This document shows positions 8,895 through 16,376 of a DNA stretch of 34,653 nt, in pieces. Origin of the DNA: Prevotellamassilia sp. (lineage in GTDB: Bacteria > Bacteroidota > Bacteroidia > Bacteroidales > Bacteroidaceae); assembly GCA_009775705.1 (NCBI GenBank), contig VSQE01000017.1:1-34653 (forward strand), read 5' to 3'. Under the pieces are notes generated by a model that was given only the letters and a program-made list of their open reading frames with translations, made no database searches and was not told the origin of the DNA. Positions within the stretch are counted from its first letter, which is position 1. The number at the start of each line of letters is the position of its first letter. A program made the position numbers and the translations under genes.

Positions 8895-10772
8895 TTATAA
8901 AATTATTTTCTTCACTGTCATTTTTTTGCCCTGACTGACACGAACAAGATAGCACCCCTGTCCCTGGAAGGCAACATTTGCCAACGGTTCCGTCACACGA
9001 CGTACCGCCAAGACACGTCCCGTCACATCCATCACTTCCACCTCGCAAGGAATGTTTTTCCGGGAGAGGCTGATTTCTATGCCGCCGTTCTTTCCCGGAC
9101 AAACAGACACCGGAAGGGCTTCTTCCTTCACACCGTGTCCTATCCCTGTCTGGGTATCGTCCGGTCTGACTTCGGTCGTATTCAGGACTTCGCCTTGCTC
9201 CACATCCAGAACAAACGCCACGATGGCAATGTTTTTCTTATCCGACACGGTTGCCGGTATTTGGATACGGGTACGGAATGTATGGGCACAGCCGCCCTCA
9301 ATCTGCCGGGGCAGACTGTTTTCCTCTCCGGCAAAAGCACTGGGAGTGCCTCTGACCACATCGTGATAGAACATGAAATCCTTTTCTATAGGCGAAGACA
9401 TCTTGCTGTATTCCTGATTGCTCAGGAGCGTGGCATTATTTTTCTGAAGGTTGTAAGGCAGTTGCAGTCTTTTCTCTATAACGGCAAAACCGATACGGAA
9501 ATGCCCGTCCTCATTGTCCTGATCGCCGGCAAAGACTGTCTGTGCGGTCACATCTATAAAGTTGTCATCCGCCGTAGCCGCCTCCAGTTCAATGAGAGCA
9601 CGGGTGGGCTGGAGCAGAATTTTCCGGAAAGCATCGGTGTAGCCGGCCGAATACTGCGGAGATTTCAGATTCCGGTTGTAGAAAATGGCCGGATAATTCT
9701 TGGTGTCCAAAGCATTGTCATAAAGTTCATAGGCCAATCCCGAGGTGTTGATATAGGCGGAATGAGATTCTATGCAAACCAGTTCATCCCTGTATCTTTC
9801 CTTTAGTTGGTTGATATAGGGAATCACGTCTGGACAAGACGTACACCAGGTTCCGGTACATTTTTCTACAAGGAGGGTGCGGGGAAATTCAGAACAGATG
9901 ATGCTGTCTTCCATCAGTCGGGTCGTAGTACCGTCGGACGTAACCACATCAATGGCATAACGGGTAGCCTTGCCCACCTCCACCGGAACATCGAAGATGA
10001 ACTCTGTCTCCTCCGCCGTGGCCATCGGGGCATTTCCGAACTCCCGGGCATACGTATGCCCGTCTCCCAAGGTGCAAAGCAACCGGTCAATCCCGACTGC
10101 CTTTCCGTTGTTCCGGAACGATCCGCTCACTGGCGCCGTCCCCGTATTGCCGCAGAAACGCCGGCTGCGGTCGAACCCCTGAAAAGCGGGTTGCGAAAAC
10201 TCTCCCACAAACAGATTGTCGAGCGCAAGGATAAAACGGCTCTGACTGTTATGCACGAAAGCTATGTAAATGTCCTTTCCCGTAAATTCGCGTAATGGCA
10301 ACAGACGGTGATTCCAACCGTATGTCTCCTCCTCTACTGTCAGCACTTCCCGGAAACTTTCGGGATCGCTACCGGTCTCGGAAATCATGACTTTATAACC
10401 GTCGCGCAGGTCATAATGCAAGGAGCGGGCATCCCAAGCCAGCCAGATGTCGGGCGAACCGATCGAGAGTTTCGGAGTGATCAGCCAATTGTCCGAAGGC
10501 AGGTCGGCAATACGGTGCGAGGTGCTCATCGCGGCCTTTCCGTTCGTGCCGAACACATCACCGCAAAACCACTGCTGGCCCACATAAGTTCTGAAACCTG
10601 TCCCGACAGGCAATTCGGCATAGTCCTCCACGATACATCCCGCAGGAATACCGGCATCAAAATCCGCCTTAAAACAAGTTATCTCCTGTGCCCGGACAGC
10701 CGATGACGCCAATACGGGCAACAAACAAACCAATATTTTTTTCACATTCGCAACCATGAATTTTCTACACAA
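8895..10772 (-). CDS. Secreted choice-of-anchor J / Omp28-like protein with CxxC motif and T9SS sorting domain
   Basis: The 625-residue product begins with a signal peptide ending near VRAQ (residue 29). The ATG of residue 6 (10757) is an equally possible start. Residues 32-192 look like a choice-of-anchor J (cleaved-adhesin) jelly roll: SDNWLITPKL, LAWDARS, and LALDNLFVGE at the end. From residue 299 the Omp28-like domain carries EKCTGTWCTSCP with C310 and C313. A T9SS type A sorting domain ends the protein (EVMDVTGRVLAVRR, then GCYLVRV and MTVKKIIL). It is the first gene of the T9SS cargo block and has a good promoter at 10930-10901, giving a leader of about 120 bases. Function is unknown; a surface thiol or binding role would be inference. 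Confidence 0.85.
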   Translation of the reverse strand: MCRKFMVANVKKILVCLLPVLASSAVRAQEITCFKADFDAGIPAGCIVEDYAELPVGTGFRTYVGQQWFCGDVFGTNGKAAMSTSHRIADLPSDNWLITPKLSIGSPDIWLAWDARSLHYDLRDGYKVMISETGSDPESFREVLTVEEETYGWNHRLLPLREFTGKDIYIAFVHNSQSRFILALDNLFVGEFSQPAFQGFDRSRRFCGNTGTAPVSGSFRNNGKAVGIDRLLCTLGDGHTYAREFGNAPMATAEETEFIFDVPVEVGKATRYAIDVVTSDGTTTRLMEDSIICSEFPRTLLVEKCTGTWCTSCPDVIPYINQLKERYRDELVCIESHSAYINTSGLAYELYDNALDTKNYPAIFYNRNLKSPQYSAGYTDAFRKILLQPTRALIELEAATADDNFIDVTAQTVFAGDQDNEDGHFRIGFAVIEKRLQLPYNLQKNNATLLSNQEYSKMSSPIEKDFMFYHDVVRGTPSAFAGEENSLPRQIEGGCAHTFRTRIQIPATVSDKKNIAIVAFVLDVEQGEVLNTTEVRPDDTQTGIGHGVKEEALPVSVCPGKNGGIEISLSRKNIPCEVEVMDVTGRVLAVRRVTEPLANVAFQGQGCYLVRVSQGKKMTVKKIIL

Positions 10773-10900
10773 TAAGATTATGAGAATAAAAACAATGTTT
10801 CATCTTACCTCTCCAGCCTTTCCTCTCCTCAAGGAACCTCCGGTGAAAATCGCCAAAGAGTATATTTCTTTTTCGTTTTACAATAAAAATAAAATTGTTG

Positions 10901-10930
10901 CAAAAGTACAAAAAAACAAGTATTTTACAA
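10901..10930 (-). promoter_or_regulatory. Promoter of the T9SS cargo block
   Basis: On the minus strand a -7 box TACTTTTG (10908-10901) is preceded, after 19 bases, by TTG (10930-10928). This fits the Bacteroidota consensus. It directs transcription toward the gene starting at 10772 and lies close to the promoter of the divergent rhamnose mutarotase gene. Confidence 0.65.
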
Positions 10931-10994
10931 TACTTTTTCTGATAATTTGAATAATCGCTTTCAAAAAGTTTTCCGAGGGCAAGAAAAAATATCG

Positions 10995-11002
10995 TATCTT
11001 TG
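10995..11002 (+). promoter_or_regulatory. -7 box of the rhamnose mutarotase-like gene
   Basis: TATCTTTG matches the Bacteroidota -7 consensus and lies 59 bases before the ATG at 11062. The expected -33 region has only TTTT-like sequence, so the promoter may be weak or activator-dependent. Confidence 0.55.
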
Positions 11003-11061
11003 TCTCGCCGCAAACCGTGTGACCACTGCTGCGGACAATCTACGAACTAAAAGAAAAAACG

Positions 11062-11451
11062 ATGGAAAACAAACTTTCAGGCTATCCCGTCAGCCGCTTC
11101 GACGGGGCCACCAAACGCTACTGCCAGACACTCGACCTACGCGACGATCCCGAACTAATCGCCGCCTACCGCAAACTTCATTCTCCCGAAGGCATCTGGC
11201 CCGAGATCATGGCCGGCATACGCTCCGTAGGCATTCTGGAAATGGAGATATACCTTCTCGGAACCCGCCTCTTCATGATTGTGGAAACTCCGGCCGATTT
11301 CGAATGGTCCGAAGCCATGAGCCGCCTCTCCACCCTTCCGCGCCAGCCCGAATGGGAAGCCCTGACCGCCCGCTACCAGCAGGCTTCCGCCGAAGCCGCC
11401 TCTTCCGAGAAATGGCAACTCATGGAACGTATTTTCCATCTTTACCGCTGA
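11062..11451 (+). CDS. L-rhamnose mutarotase family protein
   Basis: The 129-residue cytoplasmic protein matches the L-rhamnose mutarotase family, which interconverts alpha and beta anomers of a 6-deoxy sugar. The family pattern is clear: YCQTLDLRDDPELIAAYRKLH with H40 near the expected active-site position, then GIWPEI, an EIYLLG strand and a closing WQLMERIFHLY. It is somewhat longer than the usual 105-115 residues because of the N-terminal extension. No rhamnose or fucose catabolic genes are adjacent, so the sugar is not defined by context. The last 10 bases overlap the convergent gene at 11442. Confidence 0.85.
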   Translation: MENKLSGYPVSRFDGATKRYCQTLDLRDDPELIAAYRKLHSPEGIWPEIMAGIRSVGILEMEIYLLGTRLFMIVETPADFEWSEAMSRLSTLPRQPEWEALTARYQQASAEAASSEKWQLMERIFHLYR

Positions 11452-12749
11452 CAGCCGGTCTCCTCTTCGGGAGCCGGCAGCACGGTCAGCGTCTTTCCGG
11501 TCTCGTTTTCTATCAACCGCTCTATGGTTCGCGCGAAATGTTCGCCCGGCCACAAACGGTTGTCCGGTTCAAAACAGCTGTATACCACACTGCCGTCTTC
11601 GGCCGTGCGGCTCTCGCGGATGATGTTGTCGTAGCAGATACGGGTACGGGCCGTCAGACGGAACTGGCTCACGGCCACCATACCGGCCGCCGCCAACACA
11701 AGAGCCAACGTCACCGTCCGTTCGCAAAATCCTCCGCCCCGGCAGTTCCAAAGACGCAGCAACAACACGATGGACAGAGCCTCAATTCCGAAAAGTTGTC
11801 GAGCCGGAGCACTGATGCCTATCAGAAAATTAAAGCCCACAAGGATCAGCAGGGCCTCCACATAGAAACGGTTCCGCAGATAAAGTTCCCGCCATGCAAC
11901 GCGGCGGCACAAGGTCAGCCATACCACATAGACGACAAGCAGAAGAAATGCCCTTGAAAATCGCAGGAACACGGCGGCCGATTCCGGCAGTCCGACGCTG
12001 GTACGTCCCGCTCTGGCCAAAGCTCCGGGCGAAAGGCAGATCAGCAATGTCCCGAGACAGAAAGCCGCCGCCAGCCACCGGAAACCGGACGGTAAAGACC
12101 GCCGACGCATCACATGCAGCAGCAACGCTCCGCACACTCCGATGTTCAGCGCTTCCTGTCCCCATCCCGCCACCAAACCTGCCAACGCCAGCAGCCAGAG
12201 CCTGCCATATGACAGGCTGTCGGCACGGAAATAACAGGAAAGCCACCAGAAGACCAGCGTGAACATCCACACGTATCCCACCTGACAGGTCGGTGTGAAA
12301 CTGGTATTGAAAGTCAGCAGCGTCAGTCCGCAGGCCAGTGCCGTCAGTCCGGGCCGTTTCCGCCAGCCTCCACCTTCAAGATCCACCTGCCGCAACAGCG
12401 TCAGCACGAACAGCACATACATCAGTCCGTTCGCCACGGCAAAGAACGTCTGGCCCATCAGCGGATTGATGATCTGCACCAACGTATGTGCCACTGTCCG
12501 CCCGTTGATATTGAAATAATGATACCACTGTGAAACGGCCACATCACGCAGCCCCGTCACAGCCGGTCCCGAAAGGTCGGAACTACCGTCCTCGGCCATA
12601 AACCGATACTCGATGTCATCACCCACCCACGGAGCCATGCCCGAAAGCAGCAAGGCCCTGAGACCGGTCAGCACCAGCAACGCGACTGCCACATTGCGGC
12701 TGGAAACAAGATTTTTCAACCCGCACATTCCGCTAAACGTCTTTTCCAT
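11442..12749 (-). CDS. Polytopic membrane protein (DUF6056-like)
   Basis: This 435-residue protein has about eleven hydrophobic segments. An extracytoplasmic loop lies after the first one (residues 38-100, containing GDDIEYRF and the NINGRTVAH stretch). The pattern resembles Bacteroidota membrane proteins of the DUF6056 group, which in turn look like lipid-linked sugar glycosyltransferases of GT-C type; the acidic pair in the first loop (DD) fits that idea. The gene overlaps the upstream glycosyltransferase gene by 17 bases, so the two are co-translated, which supports a shared role in modifying a surface glycan. I assign no specific reaction. Confidence 0.75.
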   Translation of the reverse strand: MEKTFSGMCGLKNLVSSRNVAVALLVLTGLRALLLSGMAPWVGDDIEYRFMAEDGSSDLSGPAVTGLRDVAVSQWYHYFNINGRTVAHTLVQIINPLMGQTFFAVANGLMYVLFVLTLLRQVDLEGGGWRKRPGLTALACGLTLLTFNTSFTPTCQVGYVWMFTLVFWWLSCYFRADSLSYGRLWLLALAGLVAGWGQEALNIGVCGALLLHVMRRRSLPSGFRWLAAAFCLGTLLICLSPGALARAGRTSVGLPESAAVFLRFSRAFLLLVVYVVWLTLCRRVAWRELYLRNRFYVEALLILVGFNFLIGISAPARQLFGIEALSIVLLLRLWNCRGGGFCERTVTLALVLAAAGMVAVSQFRLTARTRICYDNIIRESRTAEDGSVVYSCFEPDNRLWPGEHFARTIERLIENETGKTLTVLPAPEEETGCQR

Positions 12750-13668
12750 TCACCTTGTCCACTATATATACGGGTCTGCCCTTCGTTTCGTTGAAGATAC
12801 GGGCGATGTATTCCCCAATGATACCGATCGAAAGCAACTGGATCCCGCCCAGAAACAGGATAACGGTGATCAGCGTGGGAAATCCCTGCACCGGCTCTCC
12901 CACTACCAGCGTCTTTCCCACAATGAAACACAGGTACAGGAAAGCAGCCACCGACACCAGGCCGCCCACCACCGTGGAAATGCGCAAGGGAGCCGTCGTG
13001 AACGAGGTGATGCCGTCAATGGCCAGATTCAGCAATCCGGCCATGCCGAAGGACGAGCGGCCCGAAAGACGGTCGGCCGGATCGAAAAAGATTTCTTTCT
13101 TCCGGAATCCAATCCAACAATACAGTCCTTTCGTGTAGCGCTGCCGTTCACGCAACTGGCACAAGGCACGTACACAACGACGGTCCAGCAACCGGAAATC
13201 GCCAGCATCGGGCAGTACATCCATCCGCGTGGATCTCTGCAACAGGCGGTAATATATCTTCGTAAGGAACCGCCGCACCGGAGGCTCGTGGCCGCGGTCG
13301 CGCCGGCGGGCATACACATCCTCGTAGCCGGCTTCGTATTCCCGCAGCATCTCGGGAATCACCGACACGGGATGCTGCAAGTCGCAGTCCATGACCACCA
13401 CGGCATCGGCATCGGCATAGTCGAAACCTGCCAGCATGGCATTTTCCTTGCCGAAGTTGCGCGACAGCCTCACATACGTCACACACCCGTCTGCGGCGCG
13501 CAAGTCCGCCAGCACCCGGGAAGTGCCGTCACTGCTTCCGTCGTCCACAAACAGGAAAGTCCACTCATAGTTTTTCTGCTCCTCCCTCAAACCACACAAT
13601 TGCCGGTACATCTCGGGCAACGAGGCCTCCTCGTTATAGGCGGGAACAATAATGCAAATCTTCTTCAT
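12733..13668 (-). CDS. Membrane-anchored family 2 glycosyltransferase (polyprenyl-phosphate sugar transferase type)
   Basis: The 311-residue product has the GT2 core: CIIVPAYNEEASL at the start, DDGSSDGTS near residue 42, and DCDLQHP near residue 95. Two hydrophobic segments near the C-terminus (about 235-255 and 265-290) place it with the DPM1/GtrB-like enzymes that move a sugar from a nucleotide donor to a polyprenyl phosphate on the cytoplasmic face. The overlapping downstream membrane protein is a natural partner for flipping or transferring that sugar. The -7 box is only seven bases from the ATG, so the message may be almost leaderless. Confidence 0.9.
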   Translation of the reverse strand: MKKICIIVPAYNEEASLPEMYRQLCGLREEQKNYEWTFLFVDDGSSDGTSRVLADLRAADGCVTYVRLSRNFGKENAMLAGFDYADADAVVVMDCDLQHPVSVIPEMLREYEAGYEDVYARRRDRGHEPPVRRFLTKIYYRLLQRSTRMDVLPDAGDFRLLDRRCVRALCQLRERQRYTKGLYCWIGFRKKEIFFDPADRLSGRSSFGMAGLLNLAIDGITSFTTAPLRISTVVGGLVSVAAFLYLCFIVGKTLVVGEPVQGFPTLITVILFLGGIQLLSIGIIGEYIARIFNETKGRPVYIVDKVNGKDV

Positions 13669-13675
13669 GGCCAGA

Positions 13676-13698
13676 CAAAGGTACGGAATAAATTCCGT
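13676..13698 (-). promoter_or_regulatory. -7 box with adjoining inverted repeat before the glycosyltransferase gene
   Basis: TACCTTTG (13683-13676, minus) is a good -7 box. Immediately upstream is ACGGAAT-AA-ATTCCGT (13683-13698), a perfect 7-base-arm inverted repeat placed in the promoter spacer. There is no recognisable -33 box. The repeat could be an operator; this is inference. Confidence 0.4.
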
Positions 13699-13819
13699 TC
13701 ACACCCTCACCGGACACGCCGTTTTTTCACCTACCTCCGTACCACTCACCCGCCGGCAGTCCCGACGGCGCTGCAGAAAAAAACGCCGGCAAGCCGATGG
13801 CCAATTCTAAATTCTCTCC

Positions 13820-13827
13820 TATCTTTG
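13820..13827 (+). promoter_or_regulatory. -7 box of queD
   Basis: TATCTTTG lies 23 bases before the queD ATG, predicting a short leader of about 16 bases. The -33 region is poorly matched. The leader is too short to hold a preQ1 riboswitch. Confidence 0.5.
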
Positions 13828-13849
13828 CACCGTCCAAACGAAAAACAGC

Positions 13850-14203
13850 ATGTATTACGTCTCCAAAAGAATAGAAGTAGCTTTCGCACACCGGCTTTCC
13901 CTGACCTACGAAAGCAAATGCAGCCGCCTCCACGGCCACAACGCCATTGTCACGGTCTTCTGCCGCTCCGAAAAACTCAACGAGAACGGCATGGTCGTGG
14001 ATTTCAGCCACGTAAAAGAAATGGTGCAGGAGCAGCTTGATCACCAAAGCCTCAACGACCTCTTCGACTTCAACCCTACGGCCGAGAATCTGGCCCGCTG
14101 GATTTGCGAACAGGTACCGCACTGCTATAAAGTGGCGTTTCAGGAATCGGAAGGCAATGTAGCTGTCTACGTCCGCAACGGATTTGAACACGAAGCACTA
14201 TGA
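13850..14203 (+). CDS. queD: 6-carboxy-5,6,7,8-tetrahydropterin synthase
   Basis: The 117-residue enzyme converts dihydroneopterin triphosphate to 6-carboxytetrahydropterin, an early step in making the queuosine base. The zinc ligands H14, H28 and H30 (the latter two in RLHGHN), the catalytic C24 and H65 (LDHQSLND) and the VVDFS segment are all visible. The length is typical. Its stop overlaps the queE start by four bases (ATGA), so the two are translationally coupled. queC is not in the window. Confidence 0.95.
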   Translation: MYYVSKRIEVAFAHRLSLTYESKCSRLHGHNAIVTVFCRSEKLNENGMVVDFSHVKEMVQEQLDHQSLNDLFDFNPTAENLARWICEQVPHCYKVAFQESEGNVAVYVRNGFEHEAL

Positions 14204-14784
14204 CCCGATACCCCATCAACGAGATTTTCTATTCATTGCAAGGCGAAGGCTACCATGCCGGTACCCCGGCCGTATTCATCCGTTTCGCCGGCTGCAACCT
14301 GAAGTGTGCTTTCTGCGATACGGACCACCGCCTCAGGCAGACGATGAGCGCCGCCGAAATAGCCGCGGCGGCAGCTGCCCATCCAGCCCGCCATGTGGTG
14401 CTGACGGGAGGCGAACCGTCGCTTTTCGTCACGGACGAACTGCTCACCCGGCTTCATGCCGCCGGCAAGTTCATCGCCGTCGAAACCAACGGCACTCATC
14501 CGCTGCCCGAAAGCGTAGACTGGATAACACTCTCTCCCAAGGACCCTTTCCTTCCCGATGCCACGCCGGTTCTCACCCGTTGCGATGAACTGAAATGTGT
14601 CTATACCGGCCTTCCCGTCCCCGCCTATGCTCACATAGCTACCCGCCACCGTTTTTTGCAACCTTGCGATACCGGAGACAAGACGCACGACCGCCGGCTG
14701 CTGGACGAGGCCACGGACTTTTGTCTGCGCCATCCCGAATGGCGGATCTCGCTACAGTTGCACAAGATCATCGGAATCAGATAG
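14200..14784 (+). CDS. queE: 7-carboxy-7-deazaguanine synthase (radical SAM)
   Basis: The 194-residue enzyme converts 6-carboxytetrahydropterin to 7-carboxy-7-deazaguanine, the step after QueD. The N-terminus has the family signature NEIFYSLQGEG. The iron-sulphur cluster motif is the standard CX3CX2C form: C32, C36 and C39 (GCNLKCAFCD). A TGGEPS motif for SAM binding follows. It starts within the queD stop. A weak hairpin (14802-14808 with 14822-14828) lies 18 bases past the stop and might terminate the transcript. Confidence 0.95.
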   Translation: MTRYPINEIFYSLQGEGYHAGTPAVFIRFAGCNLKCAFCDTDHRLRQTMSAAEIAAAAAAHPARHVVLTGGEPSLFVTDELLTRLHAAGKFIAVETNGTHPLPESVDWITLSPKDPFLPDATPVLTRCDELKCVYTGLPVPAYAHIATRHRFLQPCDTGDKTHDRRLLDEATDFCLRHPEWRISLQLHKIIGIR

Positions 14785-14847
14785 CGGACCCCCTTTGTCA
14801 CGGAAAAACATCCCTAAGCACTTTTTCCATAGCCAACTTATTTCCCC

Positions 14848-14946
14848 ATGAAAAATAAAGCGAACATAGGTATTGCGCTAGTTATCATCTCTGCCTCCAC
14901 CTTGATGGCAGGAGTTATTCTGCATCTCAAAAGCCACGGAGCATAA
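14848..14946 (+). CDS. Possible small single-span membrane peptide
   Basis: ATG at 14848 opens a 32-residue frame, MKNKANIGIALVIISAS followed by more hydrophobic residues and ending in HLKSHGA, then TAA TAA. The charge and hydrophobicity pattern fits a tiny membrane peptide. It lies 63 bases after queE. No homologue comes to mind, and no ribosome site is evident. It could equally be a chance frame. Confidence 0.3.
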   Translation: MKNKANIGIALVIISASTLMAGVILHLKSHGA

Positions 14947-14978
14947 TAAAAATTATTCACTATGCGTCCGGCTATACC

Positions 14979-15281
14979 ATGGCCACACTTTGCTTTATTC
15001 ACTGGACACAATTCCGCAAAATGCTGAAGGCTCTGAAAAAGAAATCCATATGGTTCTATGCCGACACCCGCTTGCTGACCATGCTGCTTATGGCAACCCT
15101 GCTGACTGAAACCGTCAAACTGCTTTCGCCAGTCAGGATCCCCCACTTCGGACTGTGGCATTATGGCATGGGTATTGCCATGAGCATTACCACATACACC
15201 TCGTCAGGGGTGTGCCCTCTTGGAACAGATTGCGAAAATCCCGCAGACAGCCCCGTCTTTCAATCCCTGAATCCTGAATAA
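14979..15281 (+). CDS. Hypothetical small protein, doubtful
   Basis: A 100-residue frame lies between queE and tRNA-Thr. It contains a lysine-rich patch, a hydrophobic stretch (LLTMLLMATLLTE) and a cysteine pair near the end (CPLGTDC). I do not recognise it, and nearby frames are also partly open, so this stretch may be a decayed gene. Low confidence. Confidence 0.25.
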   Translation: MATLCFIHWTQFRKMLKALKKKSIWFYADTRLLTMLLMATLLTETVKLLSPVRIPHFGLWHYGMGIAMSITTYTSSGVCPLGTDCENPADSPVFQSLNPE

Positions 15282-15335
15282 TGGAACCAAAGAAACTCTG
15301 CCCCACATCTTTTTCCGAAAAAAATCAGAAAACGC

Positions 15336-15366
15336 TTGGTGCGTATCAAATAAAGTCCTACCTTTG
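15336..15366 (+). promoter_or_regulatory. Promoter of tRNA-Thr
   Basis: TTG (15336-15338), 20 bases, then TACCTTTG (15359-15366), about 21 bases before the mature tRNA start. This is a full match to the Bacteroidota promoter form. Confidence 0.7.
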
Positions 15367-15387
15367 CAACCGCAATTGAGAAGCGAT

Positions 15388-15460
15388 GCCGAAATAGCTC
15401 AGTTGGTAGAGCAATTCATTCGTAATGAATAGGTCGCCGGTTCGAGTCCGGCTTTCGGCT
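15388..15460 (+). tRNA. tRNA-Thr(CGU)
   Basis: A complete cloverleaf is visible: acceptor GCCGAAA paired with TTTCGGC, D arm GCTC/GAGC, anticodon stem ATTCA/TGAAT with CGT anticodon at 15421-15423, and T arm GCCGG-TTCGAGT-CCGGC. The CCA end is not encoded. A promoter precedes it and a strong terminator follows. Confidence 0.97.
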
Positions 15461-15463
15461 CAC

Positions 15464-15501
15464 AAAAAAGACAGAAGACAATGCGGTCTTCTGTCTTTTT
15501 T
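15464..15501 (+). terminator. Intrinsic terminator of tRNA-Thr
   Basis: AAAAAAGACAGAAGAC (15464-15479) pairs perfectly with GTCTTCTGTCTTTTTT (15486-15501) around a six-base loop, ending in a T run. Confidence 0.9.
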
Positions 15502-15906
15502 ATTGACAGTCCGCTGCGGGACAGGCAAACCGAAACAAAATAAGCCATTTCGGATGAGGCAGCGGTTATCTTTTTGACCTGCCGAGTGTCCGATATATAC
15601 GCCCTTACCGGCAAAACAACGTATCGAACTCGTATGAATACAGAATGACTACACGGCTGATTATCTGACACTTCATGCGTTTGGGATTTCCCTACAATAT
15701 ACGGTCCTTCTTTCCTGAGAAAAAAGGACCGTATATTGGCAGGAAAGTTCCAACCGGCTATTTCGGCTTCGGGGGGGGGCAGATCAACCTGGCCCCAGGG
15801 GGCATCCGCGCCTGGGTTTTCCAACGTGATTCTTTTTTTGAAAAACCGGAAATCCATATAGCAATGATTTTACGGAAAACAGAAGAGTCTTCTACTTTTT
15901 ATTGTT
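15502..15906. other. Intergenic region with a 15-base perfect inverted repeat and a G9 tract
   Basis: I see no gene in this stretch. It contains CAATATACGGTCCTT (15695-15709), repeated as its exact complement at 15724-15738 around 14 bases. It also has a run of nine G at 15771-15779 and a GC-rich patch near 15790-15815. The inverted repeat has no clear T run, so it is not an obvious terminator. Its GGACC core recalls the GGTCC found in the A-tract units of the neighbouring repeat. Confidence 0.6.
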
Positions 15907-16068
15907 AATTTTTCGCGCAAGAATTTAACATATCTGTCCAATGTTTAACTTGGAGGTTTTTCGGAAAAACTCTGGGAACGGACCTTTTTTTCACAACATA
16001 GTATCTTTTTTGAACAAGATGGGACCTTTTTTAAAAAAGATCGGATGTTTTTTTCACGTTAAGCAACG

Positions 16069-16095
16069 AAAAAAGCCGCCTATCGGGCGGCTTTT
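16069..16095 (-). terminator. Terminator inside repeat copy 2
   Basis: AAAAGCCGCC (16071-16080) pairs with GGCGGCTTTT (16086-16095) around a five-base loop. On the minus strand six T follow the stem. Confidence 0.8.
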
Positions 16096-16113
16096 CAGGG
16101 TTCTTCTACTTTG
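16069..16113 (-). ncRNA. Predicted short RNA of repeat copy 2
   Basis: A start about six bases past the -7 box and the end of the terminator T run (GCCGCC/GGCGGC stem at 16075-16091) bound a transcript of about 45 bases. No frame in it looks coding. Whether the RNA is stable or functional is unknown. Confidence 0.45.
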
Positions 16114-16119
16114 CTGGTG

Positions 16120-16151
16120 CAAATATAATACATCAAGGGGCGAAATGCAAA
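16120..16151 (-). promoter_or_regulatory. Promoter of repeat copy 2
   Basis: On the minus strand, TTTG (16151-16148), 20 bases, then TATATTTG (16127-16120). This is a perfect Bacteroidota promoter and is conserved in copy 3 with identical spacing. Confidence 0.75.
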
Positions 16152-16376
16152 TTCCGTTTAACCTTCGTTTACATTTGGTCCTGCAAGCCGTTTTTTCCTA
16201 TCAACGCCAAACGTGAAGCGACACCCCTTCCTTTTGCTCCCTATACAGTTTTACCATACACCTATAAAATAAAACTTCGTGCGGCGGACTTCTTTTTGGC
16301 TATCTTCGGAATCTTTTCTGATTTTCGTCCGGAAATTTGTAACTTCGCTGCCGGAATCATCAACCCGTAACAAGAT

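Larger units (their letters stand above)
15907..16220 (-). repeat. Dispersed repeat, copy 2 (complete, inverted)
   Basis: Read on the minus strand, this is the same element as 26888-27203, about 314 bases long. In order it has a CGCTTCACGTT start, a promoter, a short leader with a GC-rich terminator, TTGCTTAACGTG, four A-tract units, and the shared tail with CCGAAAAACCT. About 86 bases from the terminator stem through the third unit are identical to copy 3. The fourth unit resembles copy 1 instead. Confidence 0.85.

Noticed and set aside
10947..11957. 336-residue plus-strand frame
   Set aside because: It overlaps the mutarotase gene in another frame and is Arg/Pro/His-rich with no domain.
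13684..13849. preQ1 riboswitch before queD
   Set aside because: The predicted leader is only about 16 bases and no preQ1 aptamer pattern was seen.
12613..14040. 475-residue plus-strand frame
   Set aside because: It lies opposite the glycosyltransferase gene and overlaps queD; low-complexity His/Gln/Arg content typical of a shadow.
15399..15857. 152-residue frame on the minus strand across tRNA-Thr
   Set aside because: Its C-terminal part (AGLEPATYSLRMN) is the well-known false translation of the antisense of a tRNA; the rest is non-coding.
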